NCBI RefSeq assembly: GCF_003012915.1
Contig: NZ_CP027770.1
Coordinates: 806,001-870,000 of the forward strand
Reading direction: 5' to 3'
Length of the DNA: 64,000 nucleotides
From: Staphylococcus felis
GTDB lineage: Bacteria > Bacillota > Bacilli > Staphylococcales > Staphylococcaceae
The translations under genes and the position numbers were made by a program. Below are positions 17,939 through 28,109 of the stretch, in pieces. A model generated the notes under the pieces. That model did not search any database. It was given only the letters and a program-made list of their open reading frames with translations, and had not been told where the DNA came from. Numbering within the stretch: the first letter of the stretch is position 1; each line of letters begins with the position of its first letter.

Positions 17939-18850
17939 TTAATAAGGTTTTTGTTGAATCTGATTGTCGTTCATTTTGAGTGGGATTTCGTAATATTGAC
18001 AGTTTTCCCATGATAGATGTTCTTTGAAGATATGAAAGCCTTGATTAAAGAATGTGTTCAATCTTTTAACGGTTTCTTCTGACATTTCAGGGAGTTCGTA
18101 AATGAGTTCTGTCAGTTTAGTGTCAAAATATGCTTCTTCAATTAAAGGCAAATCAAATGTAAACTCAGAATCTACAAATGGGTAAGGCAAGACGAAAAAT
18201 GTCGGTCCTTCAAACTGATCATCGCCAAACCAAAATCCAAATTCGATAAAGTGTTCATCAAATGCGGCATACTCAATCACCTGAGATGGTTTGAACATTT
18301 CGTGCAGAGTGTTGTAATTGATAATTGTTGAGATATCAAACGTTCCCCAAAATAAACCGGGTTTGATTTTACGTGCACGAAATGGTGCGACAAAAAAGGC
18401 AAGCGCACGGGTCGCAAATTTCATTAATTGTAACGCTTGTTGGCTTATTTCTACATTATAATGATGATGTTGTGTATCTTGATCAAATGGTGTTTGATCC
18501 TCGACCTCTTGTGGAGTAGTGTTAATCGAAACATGAATATTGAACTTTGCAAGAGCTTCATGAATTTCATTGTAGTAGTGTTGAATGGTTTTGCCGTTTT
18601 CTAATGGTGTCGACGTGGATCCCTGCTCAGTTTCAACAACGATACGATGTTGCACGAGGTCTACGTGTATGCTATAGGTATGTTCTTCATAAAATAGCAT
18701 ACCTGTTGAAAAGCCACTAGGTGTAATATCTAGCGTCACATGTGCCCATTGAGGTTCTTGGAATGCACTTTGAAGTTTATATTTTCCAAGTATTTGCGAA
18801 ATACGATGTAATGTTTCTTTTTCATTTTTCCAATCTGCAAGTTTTAACAC
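17939..18850 (-). CDS. DUF5996 family protein
   Basis: About 303 residues, starting at GTG 18850 behind GGAGG; the frame is open further upstream, but without a better start. The family pattern is visible: an N-terminal LADWKNEKETLHRISQILGK segment, a middle HHHYNVE region and the conserved GLFWGTFDIS motif, followed by an acidic/aromatic FGFWFGDDQ stretch. The family is widespread and of unknown biochemical function. No signal peptide or membrane segment is present. It is convergent with the GNAT gene. Confidence 0.75.
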   Translation of the reverse strand: MLKLADWKNEKETLHRISQILGKYKLQSAFQEPQWAHVTLDITPSGFSTGMLFYEEHTYSIHVDLVQHRIVVETEQGSTSTPLENGKTIQHYYNEIHEALAKFNIHVSINTTPQEVEDQTPFDQDTQHHHYNVEISQQALQLMKFATRALAFFVAPFRARKIKPGLFWGTFDISTIINYNTLHEMFKPSQVIEYAAFDEHFIEFGFWFGDDQFEGPTFFVLPYPFVDSEFTFDLPLIEEAYFDTKLTELIYELPEMSEETVKRLNTFFNQGFHIFKEHLSWENCQYYEIPLKMNDNQIQQKPY

Positions 18851-18950
18851 GATATCGCCTCCGTTATCATTTCTACTTTTATTATACGCAAAATAATAAA
18901 AATTGAATAATTGAAAGTTCATTATTGAGATAAATCATCATATAGAAAAA

Positions 18951-18982
18951 GACGAAAACCATGAATTACATGATTTTCGTCT
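18951..18982 (-). terminator. Terminator after yceI
   Basis: GACGAAAACCATG (18951-18963) pairs with CATGATTTTCGTC (18969-18981), with one mismatch, around a short AT loop. T residues follow on the minus strand. Confidence 0.78.
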
Positions 18983-19014
18983 AATATAGACTTGAGTAGT
19001 CTATCATTCATGAG

Positions 19015-19530
19015 TTAGCCTTCGATTGCAAACTCACCATCGAATTCGAATTCAACTTCTTTACCTAATAAGAATCCACCAGTTTCTAATGGTTTGTTAA
19101 AGTTCATACCGTATTTTTCACGATCGATTTTACCAGAAACTGAGAAACCAACAACTTGACCACCGCTTAATGGGTTGTCGCTAACACCGTGGTTTTTGAA
19201 ATCAAAAGTTTCTTCGTGTGTTTGGCCAGCTAGTGTTAATTCACCAGTTATACTGTTTTCAGACACTTTTGTTGTTTTGAAAACGATTTGTTTGTTTTCA
19301 TCAACGTTAAAGAAGTCAGCTGATTTTAAGTGGTTGTCACGATCAGCGTTTCCAGTGTCGATTGAATCAACGTTAATTGTAAGTACAGATTGTAATGAAT
19401 TGTTGTCATCAATGTCTCCAGATACGTCTACTGAATAATCAGTGAAAGTCCCTTTGACTTTAGATACCATTAAGTGTTTTACTCCAAATTCTAATGTACT
19501 GTGTACTGGATCAAATTTTAAATTAGCCAT
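19015..19530 (-). CDS. YceI-family lipocalin-like protein
   Basis: About 171 residues. The start is taken as ATG 19530, ten bases after GGAGG; an ATG six bases earlier is also possible. The YceI beta-barrel pattern is clear: FDPVHSTLEFGVKHLMVSKVKGTF near the start, DRDNHLKSADFFNVDENKQIVFK in the middle and GFSVSGKIDREKYGMNF near the end. The family binds isoprenoid or amphiphilic ligands. There is no signal peptide, so the protein is probably cytoplasmic. Confidence 0.88.
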   Translation of the reverse strand: MANLKFDPVHSTLEFGVKHLMVSKVKGTFTDYSVDVSGDIDDNNSLQSVLTINVDSIDTGNADRDNHLKSADFFNVDENKQIVFKTTKVSENSITGELTLAGQTHEETFDFKNHGVSDNPLSGGQVVGFSVSGKIDREKYGMNFNKPLETGGFLLGKEVEFEFDGEFAIEG

Positions 19531-19927
19531 TTCCATAAAACCTCCGAATTTATTGTTTGAATTTATCTTAACATGATATAAAAAATATATCACATGTTAT
19601 GACTCTTGAAAAGAATGATGCTTATCATAAATCAAAAAGGTATAAATGTGTTCAATGATGATATATAGATAATATACCTAGTAACGAACGAAGCTAAACA
19701 TGTGCTAGTTTGTTTTAAGTAGGTATCAATCAAGTTAAATGATTAGTTTGTATAGATGTATGCTATCAAGTTTTTCTATTCCAAAGTAATAAATGTAATG
19801 AGTCTTATATTATCAATTAAATGATTTAATTGATAATAGTGTTGAAAGTGACGATTTTATGAAGAATGAATATGAAAGTTTTAATATACTTTTTTGGGGT
19901 ATAGTACGAAATAAGAGAAGAAACATA
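19531..19927. other. Divergent intergenic region with a 31-bp perfect palindrome
   Basis: Between the divergent yceI and dps genes. At 19808-19838 there is a perfect palindrome: 15-base arms (TATTATCAATTAAAT and its complement) separated by one G. No T run follows, and no gene lies in the 400 bases. Confidence 0.8.
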
Positions 19928-19956
19928 TTTACAAATTAGAATGGTTATAATATAAT
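19928..19956 (+). promoter_or_regulatory. dps/mrgA promoter with PerR box
   Basis: TTTACA (19928-19933) and TATAAT (19951-19956) are separated by 17 bases. Within the spacer TTAGAATGGTTATAA (19936-19950) fits the PerR consensus TTATAATNATTATAA at 12 of 14 fixed positions. Peroxide-sensing repression of the downstream ferritin is expected. Confidence 0.75.
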
Positions 19957-19991
19957 AATAATTACAAAGTAGAAATTGGAGGTATTAATTG

Positions 19992-20435
19992 ATGAGTAAT
20001 CAAACTGAAGTAGTAAAAGTATTGAATGATCAAGTTGCGAACTGGACAGTATTATTTACAAAATTGCATAATTTCCATTGGTACGTGAAAGGACCTAACT
20101 TTTTCTCATTACATGAAAAATTTGAAGAATTGTACAATGAGGCAAGTCAATATGTCGATGATTTAGCTGAACGTATTTTGGCGATTGGTGGTCATCCTGT
20201 CGCAACATTAAAAGAATATCTTGAGTTTTCTATTGTTGATGAAGCGGGTAAAAATTACGCGGCAGCAGAAATGGTCAAAGAATTATCTGAAGACTTTATT
20301 AAAGTTTCAAAACAACTTGAAGAAGCGATTGAAGTAGCAAGTCAAGCAGAAGATGATGTAACAGAAGATATGTTTATCGGTATGAAAACAGATATAGATA
20401 AACATGTATGGATGCTTGAATCATATCTTGCATAA
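19992..20435 (+). CDS. mrgA: Dps-family ferritin-like DNA-protecting protein MrgA
   Basis: A 147-residue mini-ferritin that stores iron and oxidises ferrous iron with peroxide, protecting DNA. ATG 19992 lies nine bases after GGAGG. The Dps ferroxidase ligands are visible in LHNFHWYVKGPNFFSLHEKFEELYNEA (His and Asp/Glu residues at the dimer interface) and in YVDDLAERILAIGGHPVATL. A PerR box in the promoter matches MrgA regulation in Bacillus and staphylococci. It is a single-gene unit with a strong terminator at 20484-20521. Confidence 0.93.
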   Translation: MSNQTEVVKVLNDQVANWTVLFTKLHNFHWYVKGPNFFSLHEKFEELYNEASQYVDDLAERILAIGGHPVATLKEYLEFSIVDEAGKNYAAAEMVKELSEDFIKVSKQLEEAIEVASQAEDDVTEDMFIGMKTDIDKHVWMLESYLA

Positions 20436-20483
20436 AAGGTTATTAAATGGCTCTCAGTCAAATTGGACTGGTCGCATTAAATT

Positions 20484-20521
20484 AAGGCGTTATGCAATAA
20501 TGGATTGCTTAACGCCTTTTT
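20484..20521 (+). terminator. mrgA terminator
   Basis: AAGGCGTTA (20484-20492) pairs with TAACGCCTT (20510-20518) and runs into TTTT. Confidence 0.85.
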
Positions 20522-20975
20522 CGTTGTGTGATCATAAAGTCTTGAACATTAATGTCTCTTTTAATACAACATAAGTCAGTAAAATTGAGTTGCTAAAGCA
20601 TATTTTATAACTTAAGGGTGTGAATAAATATAGCACATTTGATTGATTCCTAAGCCGAGACTTCTGAGGCACCTAGAAAAGCGAGGCTTTATGGAACAAT
20701 CAAATAAATGAAATTATTTATACACCAGTCCGATTTACTATAGAATCTATTAAATGTACTTTAAACCCCTAGATGAAGTGATTGACTGTCTAGAGGTTTT
20801 TAGTTTGAAAAATATATAAAAGTTGATTATCTTTATCATGATTAAATGAATTAAATATTTATATTAGTTTTATATTAAAGTTTTATGAATTTATTGTTTT
20901 AAATTGAAAATATTACAATTAATAAGTATGATGATGACAGAACTTGTAAAATTTTTAGGAAGAAGGGCTTTTTTC
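20522..20975. repeat. Intergenic repeat upstream of ausA
   Basis: At 20637-20705 an element bounded by ATTTGATTG(A)TTCC and GGAACAATCAAAT contains GACTTCTGAGG and CCTAGAAAAGCGAGG. The same two words, slightly varied (GACTCCTGAGG and CCTAGGAAATGCGAG), occur in the same order in the inverted-repeat-bounded element at 30828-30918. The two are therefore members of one dispersed repeat family. The remaining AT-rich sequence presumably holds the ausA promoter, which could not be assigned. Confidence 0.6.
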
Positions 20976-23900
20976 ATGAATTGTTTTAACGACGGTTCTG
21001 TTATTCAAGATTATTACTTTTTTCAAAAACATGATTTTCAACATACGTACTTAATTCAATTACCGCAATCGGTAGCGGTCGAAGATTTGATGTATGCACT
21101 CATACAAGTTGTCCATCACCAACCTATGTTACGTACATCCTATACAAGTGCGCATGAGCATATCACATATTGTGAACATCAATTTTCACCTTTTATTGAG
21201 GTGATTGTTAATGATGTCGCAATGACTGATATCGATTTAAATCAATATGTTGCATCTCAAATCCCTACTATATCTCCTACTGAATATCCACTGTTTCAAT
21301 TTATCATTTTCCGATTTACTGATGCGATACAACTTTGTTTCACAGTTAGTCCTATTATTTTTGATGCGATTTCGATGCCATCTTTTTTAAAACAGTTGAA
21401 TCATTGTTATTGTTTTCCATTTCAGTCGATGAGTATGACATCGGATTTCACACAAATGATACATCAGGAAAATATATTTCGGCAATCTAACGTTTTTCAA
21501 CAACAACTCAAACGCTATAGCATGTATCAATCATTGTTACAAGAGACACATCAATATATGCCAGTTCGTCGACACACCTCTAAAACGCAAATCGAAGGGT
21601 TAACGATATCTCTAGCATATGACAACCTGACACGTGATGACATATATAGTAGCATCGTGCTCGCGAACCATATAATGAGTCGAAGTGAACAAGTGGTACT
21701 AGGTGTCACAACTGAACATTATAAAGAAGAAACAAAAGTAGCGATCGGACCACGTTTAGGTCTTCTGCCAATCCAATTTGATGTACATCGCCACGACACA
21801 TATCGCACGTTACGTGAGCAGGTTGCGACACGTTTTTCTGAGGTGGAGCAGATGACGCCGATTCATTTAAAGGATGTATTGACTGATGTTAAAGAGATGC
21901 CATTTGAGACTGTTATACATCTTGAGTCGGTTGTTTTCGACTTTGAATTTGATTATCAACAGTGCACTGCCACTTTGATGCATCCAAACGTCACAGATGC
22001 GGATATTGATATTTACCTATACAAAACACTTGAAGGTTATGATATCAAAATGATGTATAATCGAGAACAATTTGACGATTTAACAGTGAATACGTATGCT
22101 AATTTAATCCAAACGTTGTGTCAACAGGGAATAGAACGTCCCGATATTTCAATGAAAGAGATGTCGCTAATGACGACGGCGCAAGATGAGGCGCTTTTAG
22201 AGACGCTTCAGCAAGTTGACACGCTGCCACATCGTACTGTGCCTGAGTTGTTTGAAGAACAAGTACAAAGTGCTTTGACACGTACTGCATTACGTTATGG
22301 AGAGACATCTCTCACATATGAAGCACTTGACCGACAAACGAATCAAATGGCACGTCAGTTACGGCAGATGGGTATCAAACCTAATGACTACGTGGCAGTG
22401 ATTGCGGAGAGAAGTATAGAGATGATTGCAGCCATAATCGGTATTGTCAAATCAGGTGCAGCTTATGTGCCAATCGATCCGGATGCACCACAATCTCGAA
22501 TCACTTATATTCTTGAAGATTGTGAACCGTCATTGATAGTCGTTCACGGTGTGACTGTAACGAGTGCTATTCAAACTATAGATATCGCTACATTGATGAC
22601 CGGCGATGCGAGTTCACTCCCCATTGTCAATACACCGGATGATGACTTATATGTAATTTATACTTCAGGTACGACAGGACAACCTAAAGGAACACGGATT
22701 GCGCATCGAAGTGTAGATAGATTGGTGAAACACATTGATTATGTGCCGCTGAATCAAACAACTAAAATTTTACTATCAGGTACGATTGCTTTCGATGCGG
22801 TGACGTTTGAGATATATGGTGCATTGCTTAATGGCGGGGAACTGATCGTCATATCTAAAGAACGCTTAATCGATCCTAAATTGCTTGGTTCTACGATTAA
22901 ACAGTATAAAATTAATACGTTGTTACTCACAACTTCTTTATTTAATCAAATTGTCAGTGAACATGTGGAGGCATTAGAACCTTTAGACTATATGATTATA
23001 GGTGGAGAGGTAATCAAGCATAAATGGGTTGATATTTTAAATCAACGTCCCAATCATCCTCAAATTATTAATGCGTATGGTCCGACAGAAAGTACAACGA
23101 TTACAACAGCATATGCTGTTCCTGAAACACTACCGAGTCGTATTCCAATTGGAAAGCCTATCCGACAAACAGCTGTCTATATTATGCAAAGCGAACAGCA
23201 GTGTGGTGTGGGTGTACCGGGTGAACTGTGCATCGGTGGAAGTGGTGTGGCGAAAGGTTACTTGAATCGACCTGATTTAACAGAAAAGCAATTTATGAAG
23301 CACCCTTTGACTCATGAATGCATTTATCGAAGTGGTGACCTTGTGCGCTTGCAATCAGATGGAAATATTGACTATTTAGGACGGTTAGACCATCAAGTCA
23401 AAATACGTGGATTCCGTATCGAGCTTTCTGAAATTGAACGTGCGATTGAACGCATCAATGGCGTCAATAAAGCAGTTGTTATCGTAACGATGATAGAGGA
23501 AGATAAACAGTTGCATGCTTATTATGAAGGCCCTGAACCTATCTCAAAACAAACGTTAAAAGAGGCGTTAAGAGCGCAACTACCGAGCTATATGATTCCA
23601 CTTCATTTTAAACATATCACTCAAATACCGACAACAGCTAATGGCAAGTTAGATCAACGTGCATTGCCTAAAATTGAGGCTGTTGATGAAGCGCATTTTG
23701 TTGCACCAACGAATCAAGTAGAAGCGGTGTTGTGTCATATATTTGAAGAAGTGCTTCATATTGAGCGAGTGGGAATTATAGATCACTTTTTCGAACTGGG
23801 AGGTCATTCTCTTAAGGCGACACTCGTAGTGAATCGAATTGAACAATTGCTCAATAAATCAATTAAAGTGCGTGATATCTTAAAAATGCCAACAGTACAA

Positions 23901-26900
23901 CAATTAGCAACAGTACTGATGTCTCTAGATGAGAAGAATCTAGAAGCTATTCCAGTGGTTAGTAGTGACCAGTCTTACTTTCCAGTGAGTACGGTCCAAA
24001 GAGGAATGTACTTAGTATGGCGTTTAAATCCTAAAGAGGTTGTGTATAATGTTCCATTTTTATGGCGTTTGAGCGCGCCTTTAGATGTCAATAGGTTGCG
24101 TGAGGCTATTCAAATGTTGATTCAGCGTCATGAAATATTACGTACACAATTCAAAGTGATTGATCAAACATTATACCAGGTGATTCATGACACCTTAGAG
24201 CCGGATTTTGAAGTGATACGTCAAACAGTGACGACTGAACAACAACTGATTGAGTCATTGACAAAACCATTTAATCTTGAGCGCGACGCATTAATACGTG
24301 TGAGATATGTTGAAACAACTGAATGTGATTATGTATTTATGGATACACATCATAGTATTAATGATGGTATGAGTCAAACGATTATCTTAAATGAGTTGAA
24401 TCAATTGTATCAAAACAAACCTTTACCACCAGTTGTACATCAATATAAAGATTATAGTGAATGGATGAATAAGAGAGATATGACGGTTCATCAAAACTAT
24501 TGGAAAAATATCTTTCAGGATGGCGTCCCGGTGTTAGATTTGCCACTCGATAACCCTAGACCTAGTGTCAAAACAGTGAATGGTGATATGGTTTATTATC
24601 CTTTATCAGAGGCATTAACAACAAAAATCAAGTCATATGTTAAAGAACATGACGTTACAGATTTTATGTTTTTTATGAGTGTTGTAATGGTGATGCTCAG
24701 CAAGTATAGTGATCAAGAAGATATTGTGATGGGGAGCGTCATGAGTGCAAGAACACATCCAGGTACAGAAAAAATGCTAGGTATGTTTGCCAATAGTGTG
24801 GTATTTAGAGGAAAACCACAAGCACATAAGAAGTGGTTAACATTTTTAAGTGAAATCAAGGCAATGAGCCTCTCAGCCTATGATCATCAAGCGTATCCAT
24901 TTATTGATTTAGTTGATGATTTGATAACAGACCGTGATGCTGCACGACATCCTTTTTTTGATGTGATGTTAGTTCGCCAGAATAATGAAGAGAACCATGC
25001 ACACTTTGGATATAGTCAATTGACACATGTTGTACCGAAAAGCACGACTGCCAAGTTTGATATGTCATTTATTATTGAAGAAAGTGAAAATCATTATGTA
25101 TTCAATGTTGAATATAGTACGGATATATTTAATGAAGAAACCATTTACTGGATGTGTCAACAATTAGACTATATGATGCAAGTCATTGTTGAGGAAGAAG
25201 ATTTAGAAATTGCGAAAATACCTACTGCTTTACCATCTATGACAAAGTGGATTGAGTCACATGTTCAACGAAAAACACTTGATGCACCTGACTCTGAAAC
25301 AATAGCTTCTTTATTTGAAGCCCAAGTGAAGCTGTATCAAAAACGCCCTTTACTCATACACAAAGGAGAGGTGCGCACATATCAAGAAGTATGGCGTCAT
25401 TCATGTGCCATTGCGCAGTATTTATATGAAAAGGGTCTACGTCGTGGTGATCATGTCGCAATAATGACACAACGCGGTCACGGTATGATTGAAGCAATGC
25501 TAGGTGCAGCAATGTTAGGGTGTCCATACGTACCAATCGACCCAAGTTATCCGAAAAAGCGCATTGAATTTATTTTAGATGATGCGGATATCAAGCATGT
25601 ACTAGTCTCAGGCGCTATTTCACTTACGAAGCCAACCACGTGTTTATCAGATATTCCTATGATAAATGACAAGTCTTTTGAAATGGAGAATGGGGTGACC
25701 CCATACGACACATTGTATATCATTTATACATCAGGCACGACGGGGCAACCTAAAGGTGTCGAAGTGACACATCGCAATGTGATTCACTTAATCAAGAGCT
25801 GGCAAGAATTGATTCAACTGCGATCAGATGATGTGATTTTACAATATGAAAATATAGTATTTGATGCATCGGTATGGGAGATTTACACGTCAATATTGAA
25901 TGCCGTGCCACTTGTCATAGCATCGGATGAAGAACGATTAGACATTCGGGATTTAGAGCAAGTTATTGCGACACAAAATGTCACTGTTGCATCGATTCCT
26001 GTACAGGTATGTATGTTACTGGAGTCCTATCAAATGCGCTGCCTTGTGACAGGTGGGTCTGTTAGCACACCGGCGCTACTCCATAGAGTTATGCCGCATG
26101 TTGAGATGTATGTCAATGCCTATGGTCCTACAGAAGCAACAGTCATTGCAACGGCAAAGGTTTATGAAGCACAGCCTAATAGCGCTCGTGTACCGATAGG
26201 TCGACCACTGCAACATACACAAGTTTATATGATGGCAGAAGGACAACTTTGTGGCGTTGGTGTACCTGGTGAGTTGTGTATTTCAGGAGACGGTGTTGCA
26301 AAAGGCTATTGGCAACGACCAGAACTCAATCAAAAAGCGTTTATAAAGAACCCTTTTGGAGAAGGACAATTATATCGCACGGGTGATATGGCACGCTATC
26401 TTCCGAATGGAGATATTGAGTATATTGGACGACGCGATCATCAACAAAAATTCAATGGTTACAGAATTGAACTTGACGAAATTACAAATGCGATGAATCA
26501 AATTGAAGGGATTAAAGATAGTGCGGTTATGATAGATCAATCAGGAAATGAGGCGCGCCTGATTGCTTATTATGTGGCATTGGATCATCAAGAGCAGCGT
26601 ATACGTTCAATTTTAAGTGATATGCTACCACAATATATGATTCCACAGCGACTGATACACTTAGACCGATTGCCACTGACAGCAAATGGTAAGTTGGATA
26701 AAGACGCATTACCGAGTATAGATTCATACACGCGTCAGGTGATATCACCGCGCACAGAACAAGAGTCACAGCTGATGAATGTTTTTGAACGCGTGTTAGG
26801 ACTTTCGCCGATAAGCATAGATGATGACTTTTTTGAAATTGGAGGCACATCACTTGCTGCCATGAAAGTAGTGACCATAATGAGAGAACTGGGTCATGAC

Positions 26901-28097
26901 ATGACATTACAAGATATTTATCAATATAAAACAGTACGTGCCATTTTAGCACATCATACAAACATCGCGATAGATGTCCCGGGAAATATTGACCTTCTCC
27001 ATCAACAGATACAACACAATCACCTTCCATTACCTCAGTTAAATCAACAATCCTTAGGTACCATATTATTAACGGGGGCTACGGGATTTTTAGGGGCATA
27101 TTTATTGTTTGAGTTGAAAGAAAGCGACAGTATGATTTACTGTGTGGTACGTGGTCAAGATAGTCTTCAAGCAAAACAGAGATTAATCAGTCACTTAGAA
27201 TATTATTTTGAGGATAGTGTAGTTGCTCAAATAATGCGTCATGTCAAAATCATATTAGGAGATTTTAATCAGTCCTTTAGTGACTATGAGGGGAAAATTA
27301 ACACAGTGATTCATGCGGGAGCACTTACTGATCATTTTGGTGACAACGAGGAGTTTTATAAAGTGAACGTATTGAGTACACAGAATCTCGTCAATTTTGC
27401 GATAAAGTCAAAAGCAAAACTCATTTATATCTCAACAATGAGTATAGGATCTTCATTTTTAGAAGCGGTTGAGGATAAAACTTTTGCAGAGACAGACGTT
27501 TATAAAGGACAATATATCGCTTCACCGTACACACAAAGTAAGCTCTATGGTGAGTTTGCCGTTTTAGAAGGTATGAAAGAAGGATTAAACGCTAAAATCA
27601 TGCGTATTGGCAACTTAACAAGTGCTAAAAGTGGAAAAGTAGCAATGAAAAATATGTCGACAAACCGTTTTTCAATTGTGATGCACACATTGTCACAACT
27701 CGATGCCATTAGTGATAGTATGGCGCATACACCTGTCAGCTTTTCTTTCGTAGACGAAGCAGCTCAAGCCGTTATACGAATCGCCCAAACAATGCAGCGG
27801 GAGTTGAATGTCTTTCATGTGACAAGTGAATATCAGCACACATTTTTGGAGGTGCTTGAACGCGCAACAGGCCGATCATTTGAGGTGATAAATGATGACG
27901 CATTCGAATCTATGATTTATCGTCAACAATTATACACATTAGCGGGATTGAATGAAGGTCATGAGTTAGAAAGACCCGCAATCATGTCTCAAAAGTTCAC
28001 TCACGAAATGATGACATCTTTGGAGATGAGTTGGTCGGATATCACGTCAGAATGGCTCGGAAAATGGTATCAGTTGATGATACAAACATTTGAATAG
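20976..28097 (+). CDS. ausA: Aureusimine nonribosomal peptide synthetase AusA
   Basis: About 2,373 residues (S. aureus AusA is about 2,389), starting at ATG 20976 behind AGGAAGAAGG. Order: a degenerate condensation-like N-terminus (1-410); A1 (420-920, IYTSGTTGQPKG near 560, NAYGPTES, RGFRIELSEIE, NGKLDQ); carrier T1 (FFELGGHSL near 940); condensation domain (HHSINDG near 1124); A2 (1440-1930, FDASVWE, NAYGPTEA, NGKLDK); carrier T2 (FFEIGGTSL near 1951); and a terminal NADPH reductase (LLTGATGFLG near 2030, YTQSKLYGE near 2185). It links two amino acids and reductively releases a dipeptide aldehyde that cyclises to a pyrazinone (tyrvalin/phevalin type). The A2 pocket begins D-A-W, as in aromatic-activating domains, and A1 begins D-A-F, as in several valine domains; this is suggestive only. 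ausB follows 12 bases later. Confidence 0.95.
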   Translation: MNCFNDGSVIQDYYFFQKHDFQHTYLIQLPQSVAVEDLMYALIQVVHHQPMLRTSYTSAHEHITYCEHQFSPFIEVIVNDVAMTDIDLNQYVASQIPTISPTEYPLFQFIIFRFTDAIQLCFTVSPIIFDAISMPSFLKQLNHCYCFPFQSMSMTSDFTQMIHQENIFRQSNVFQQQLKRYSMYQSLLQETHQYMPVRRHTSKTQIEGLTISLAYDNLTRDDIYSSIVLANHIMSRSEQVVLGVTTEHYKEETKVAIGPRLGLLPIQFDVHRHDTYRTLREQVATRFSEVEQMTPIHLKDVLTDVKEMPFETVIHLESVVFDFEFDYQQCTATLMHPNVTDADIDIYLYKTLEGYDIKMMYNREQFDDLTVNTYANLIQTLCQQGIERPDISMKEMSLMTTAQDEALLETLQQVDTLPHRTVPELFEEQVQSALTRTALRYGETSLTYEALDRQTNQMARQLRQMGIKPNDYVAVIAERSIEMIAAIIGIVKSGAAYVPIDPDAPQSRITYILEDCEPSLIVVHGVTVTSAIQTIDIATLMTGDASSLPIVNTPDDDLYVIYTSGTTGQPKGTRIAHRSVDRLVKHIDYVPLNQTTKILLSGTIAFDAVTFEIYGALLNGGELIVISKERLIDPKLLGSTIKQYKINTLLLTTSLFNQIVSEHVEALEPLDYMIIGGEVIKHKWVDILNQRPNHPQIINAYGPTESTTITTAYAVPETLPSRIPIGKPIRQTAVYIMQSEQQCGVGVPGELCIGGSGVAKGYLNRPDLTEKQFMKHPLTHECIYRSGDLVRLQSDGNIDYLGRLDHQVKIRGFRIELSEIERAIERINGVNKAVVIVTMIEEDKQLHAYYEGPEPISKQTLKEALRAQLPSYMIPLHFKHITQIPTTANGKLDQRALPKIEAVDEAHFVAPTNQVEAVLCHIFEEVLHIERVGIIDHFFELGGHSLKATLVVNRIEQLLNKSIKVRDILKMPTVQQLATVLMSLDEKNLEAIPVVSSDQSYFPVSTVQRGMYLVWRLNPKEVVYNVPFLWRLSAPLDVNRLREAIQMLIQRHEILRTQFKVIDQTLYQVIHDTLEPDFEVIRQTVTTEQQLIESLTKPFNLERDALIRVRYVETTECDYVFMDTHHSINDGMSQTIILNELNQLYQNKPLPPVVHQYKDYSEWMNKRDMTVHQNYWKNIFQDGVPVLDLPLDNPRPSVKTVNGDMVYYPLSEALTTKIKSYVKEHDVTDFMFFMSVVMVMLSKYSDQEDIVMGSVMSARTHPGTEKMLGMFANSVVFRGKPQAHKKWLTFLSEIKAMSLSAYDHQAYPFIDLVDDLITDRDAARHPFFDVMLVRQNNEENHAHFGYSQLTHVVPKSTTAKFDMSFIIEESENHYVFNVEYSTDIFNEETIYWMCQQLDYMMQVIVEEEDLEIAKIPTALPSMTKWIESHVQRKTLDAPDSETIASLFEAQVKLYQKRPLLIHKGEVRTYQEVWRHSCAIAQYLYEKGLRRGDHVAIMTQRGHGMIEAMLGAAMLGCPYVPIDPSYPKKRIEFILDDADIKHVLVSGAISLTKPTTCLSDIPMINDKSFEMENGVTPYDTLYIIYTSGTTGQPKGVEVTHRNVIHLIKSWQELIQLRSDDVILQYENIVFDASVWEIYTSILNAVPLVIASDEERLDIRDLEQVIATQNVTVASIPVQVCMLLESYQMRCLVTGGSVSTPALLHRVMPHVEMYVNAYGPTEATVIATAKVYEAQPNSARVPIGRPLQHTQVYMMAEGQLCGVGVPGELCISGDGVAKGYWQRPELNQKAFIKNPFGEGQLYRTGDMARYLPNGDIEYIGRRDHQQKFNGYRIELDEITNAMNQIEGIKDSAVMIDQSGNEARLIAYYVALDHQEQRIRSILSDMLPQYMIPQRLIHLDRLPLTANGKLDKDALPSIDSYTRQVISPRTEQESQLMNVFERVLGLSPISIDDDFFEIGGTSLAAMKVVTIMRELGHDMTLQDIYQYKTVRAILAHHTNIAIDVPGNIDLLHQQIQHNHLPLPQLNQQSLGTILLTGATGFLGAYLLFELKESDSMIYCVVRGQDSLQAKQRLISHLEYYFEDSVVAQIMRHVKIILGDFNQSFSDYEGKINTVIHAGALTDHFGDNEEFYKVNVLSTQNLVNFAIKSKAKLIYISTMSIGSSFLEAVEDKTFAETDVYKGQYIASPYTQSKLYGEFAVLEGMKEGLNAKIMRIGNLTSAKSGKVAMKNMSTNRFSIVMHTLSQLDAISDSMAHTPVSFSFVDEAAQAVIRIAQTMQRELNVFHVTSEYQHTFLEVLERATGRSFEVINDDAFESMIYRQQLYTLAGLNEGHELERPAIMSQKFTHEMMTSLEMSWSDITSEWLGKWYQLMIQTFE

Positions 28098-28109
28098 AGG
28101 TTTTTATTA

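Noticed and set aside
26527..27030. Long minus-strand reading frame of 167 codons inside ausA
   Set aside because: It lies wholly within the second adenylation/carrier region of ausA, has no ribosome site and reads as a shadow of the coding strand.
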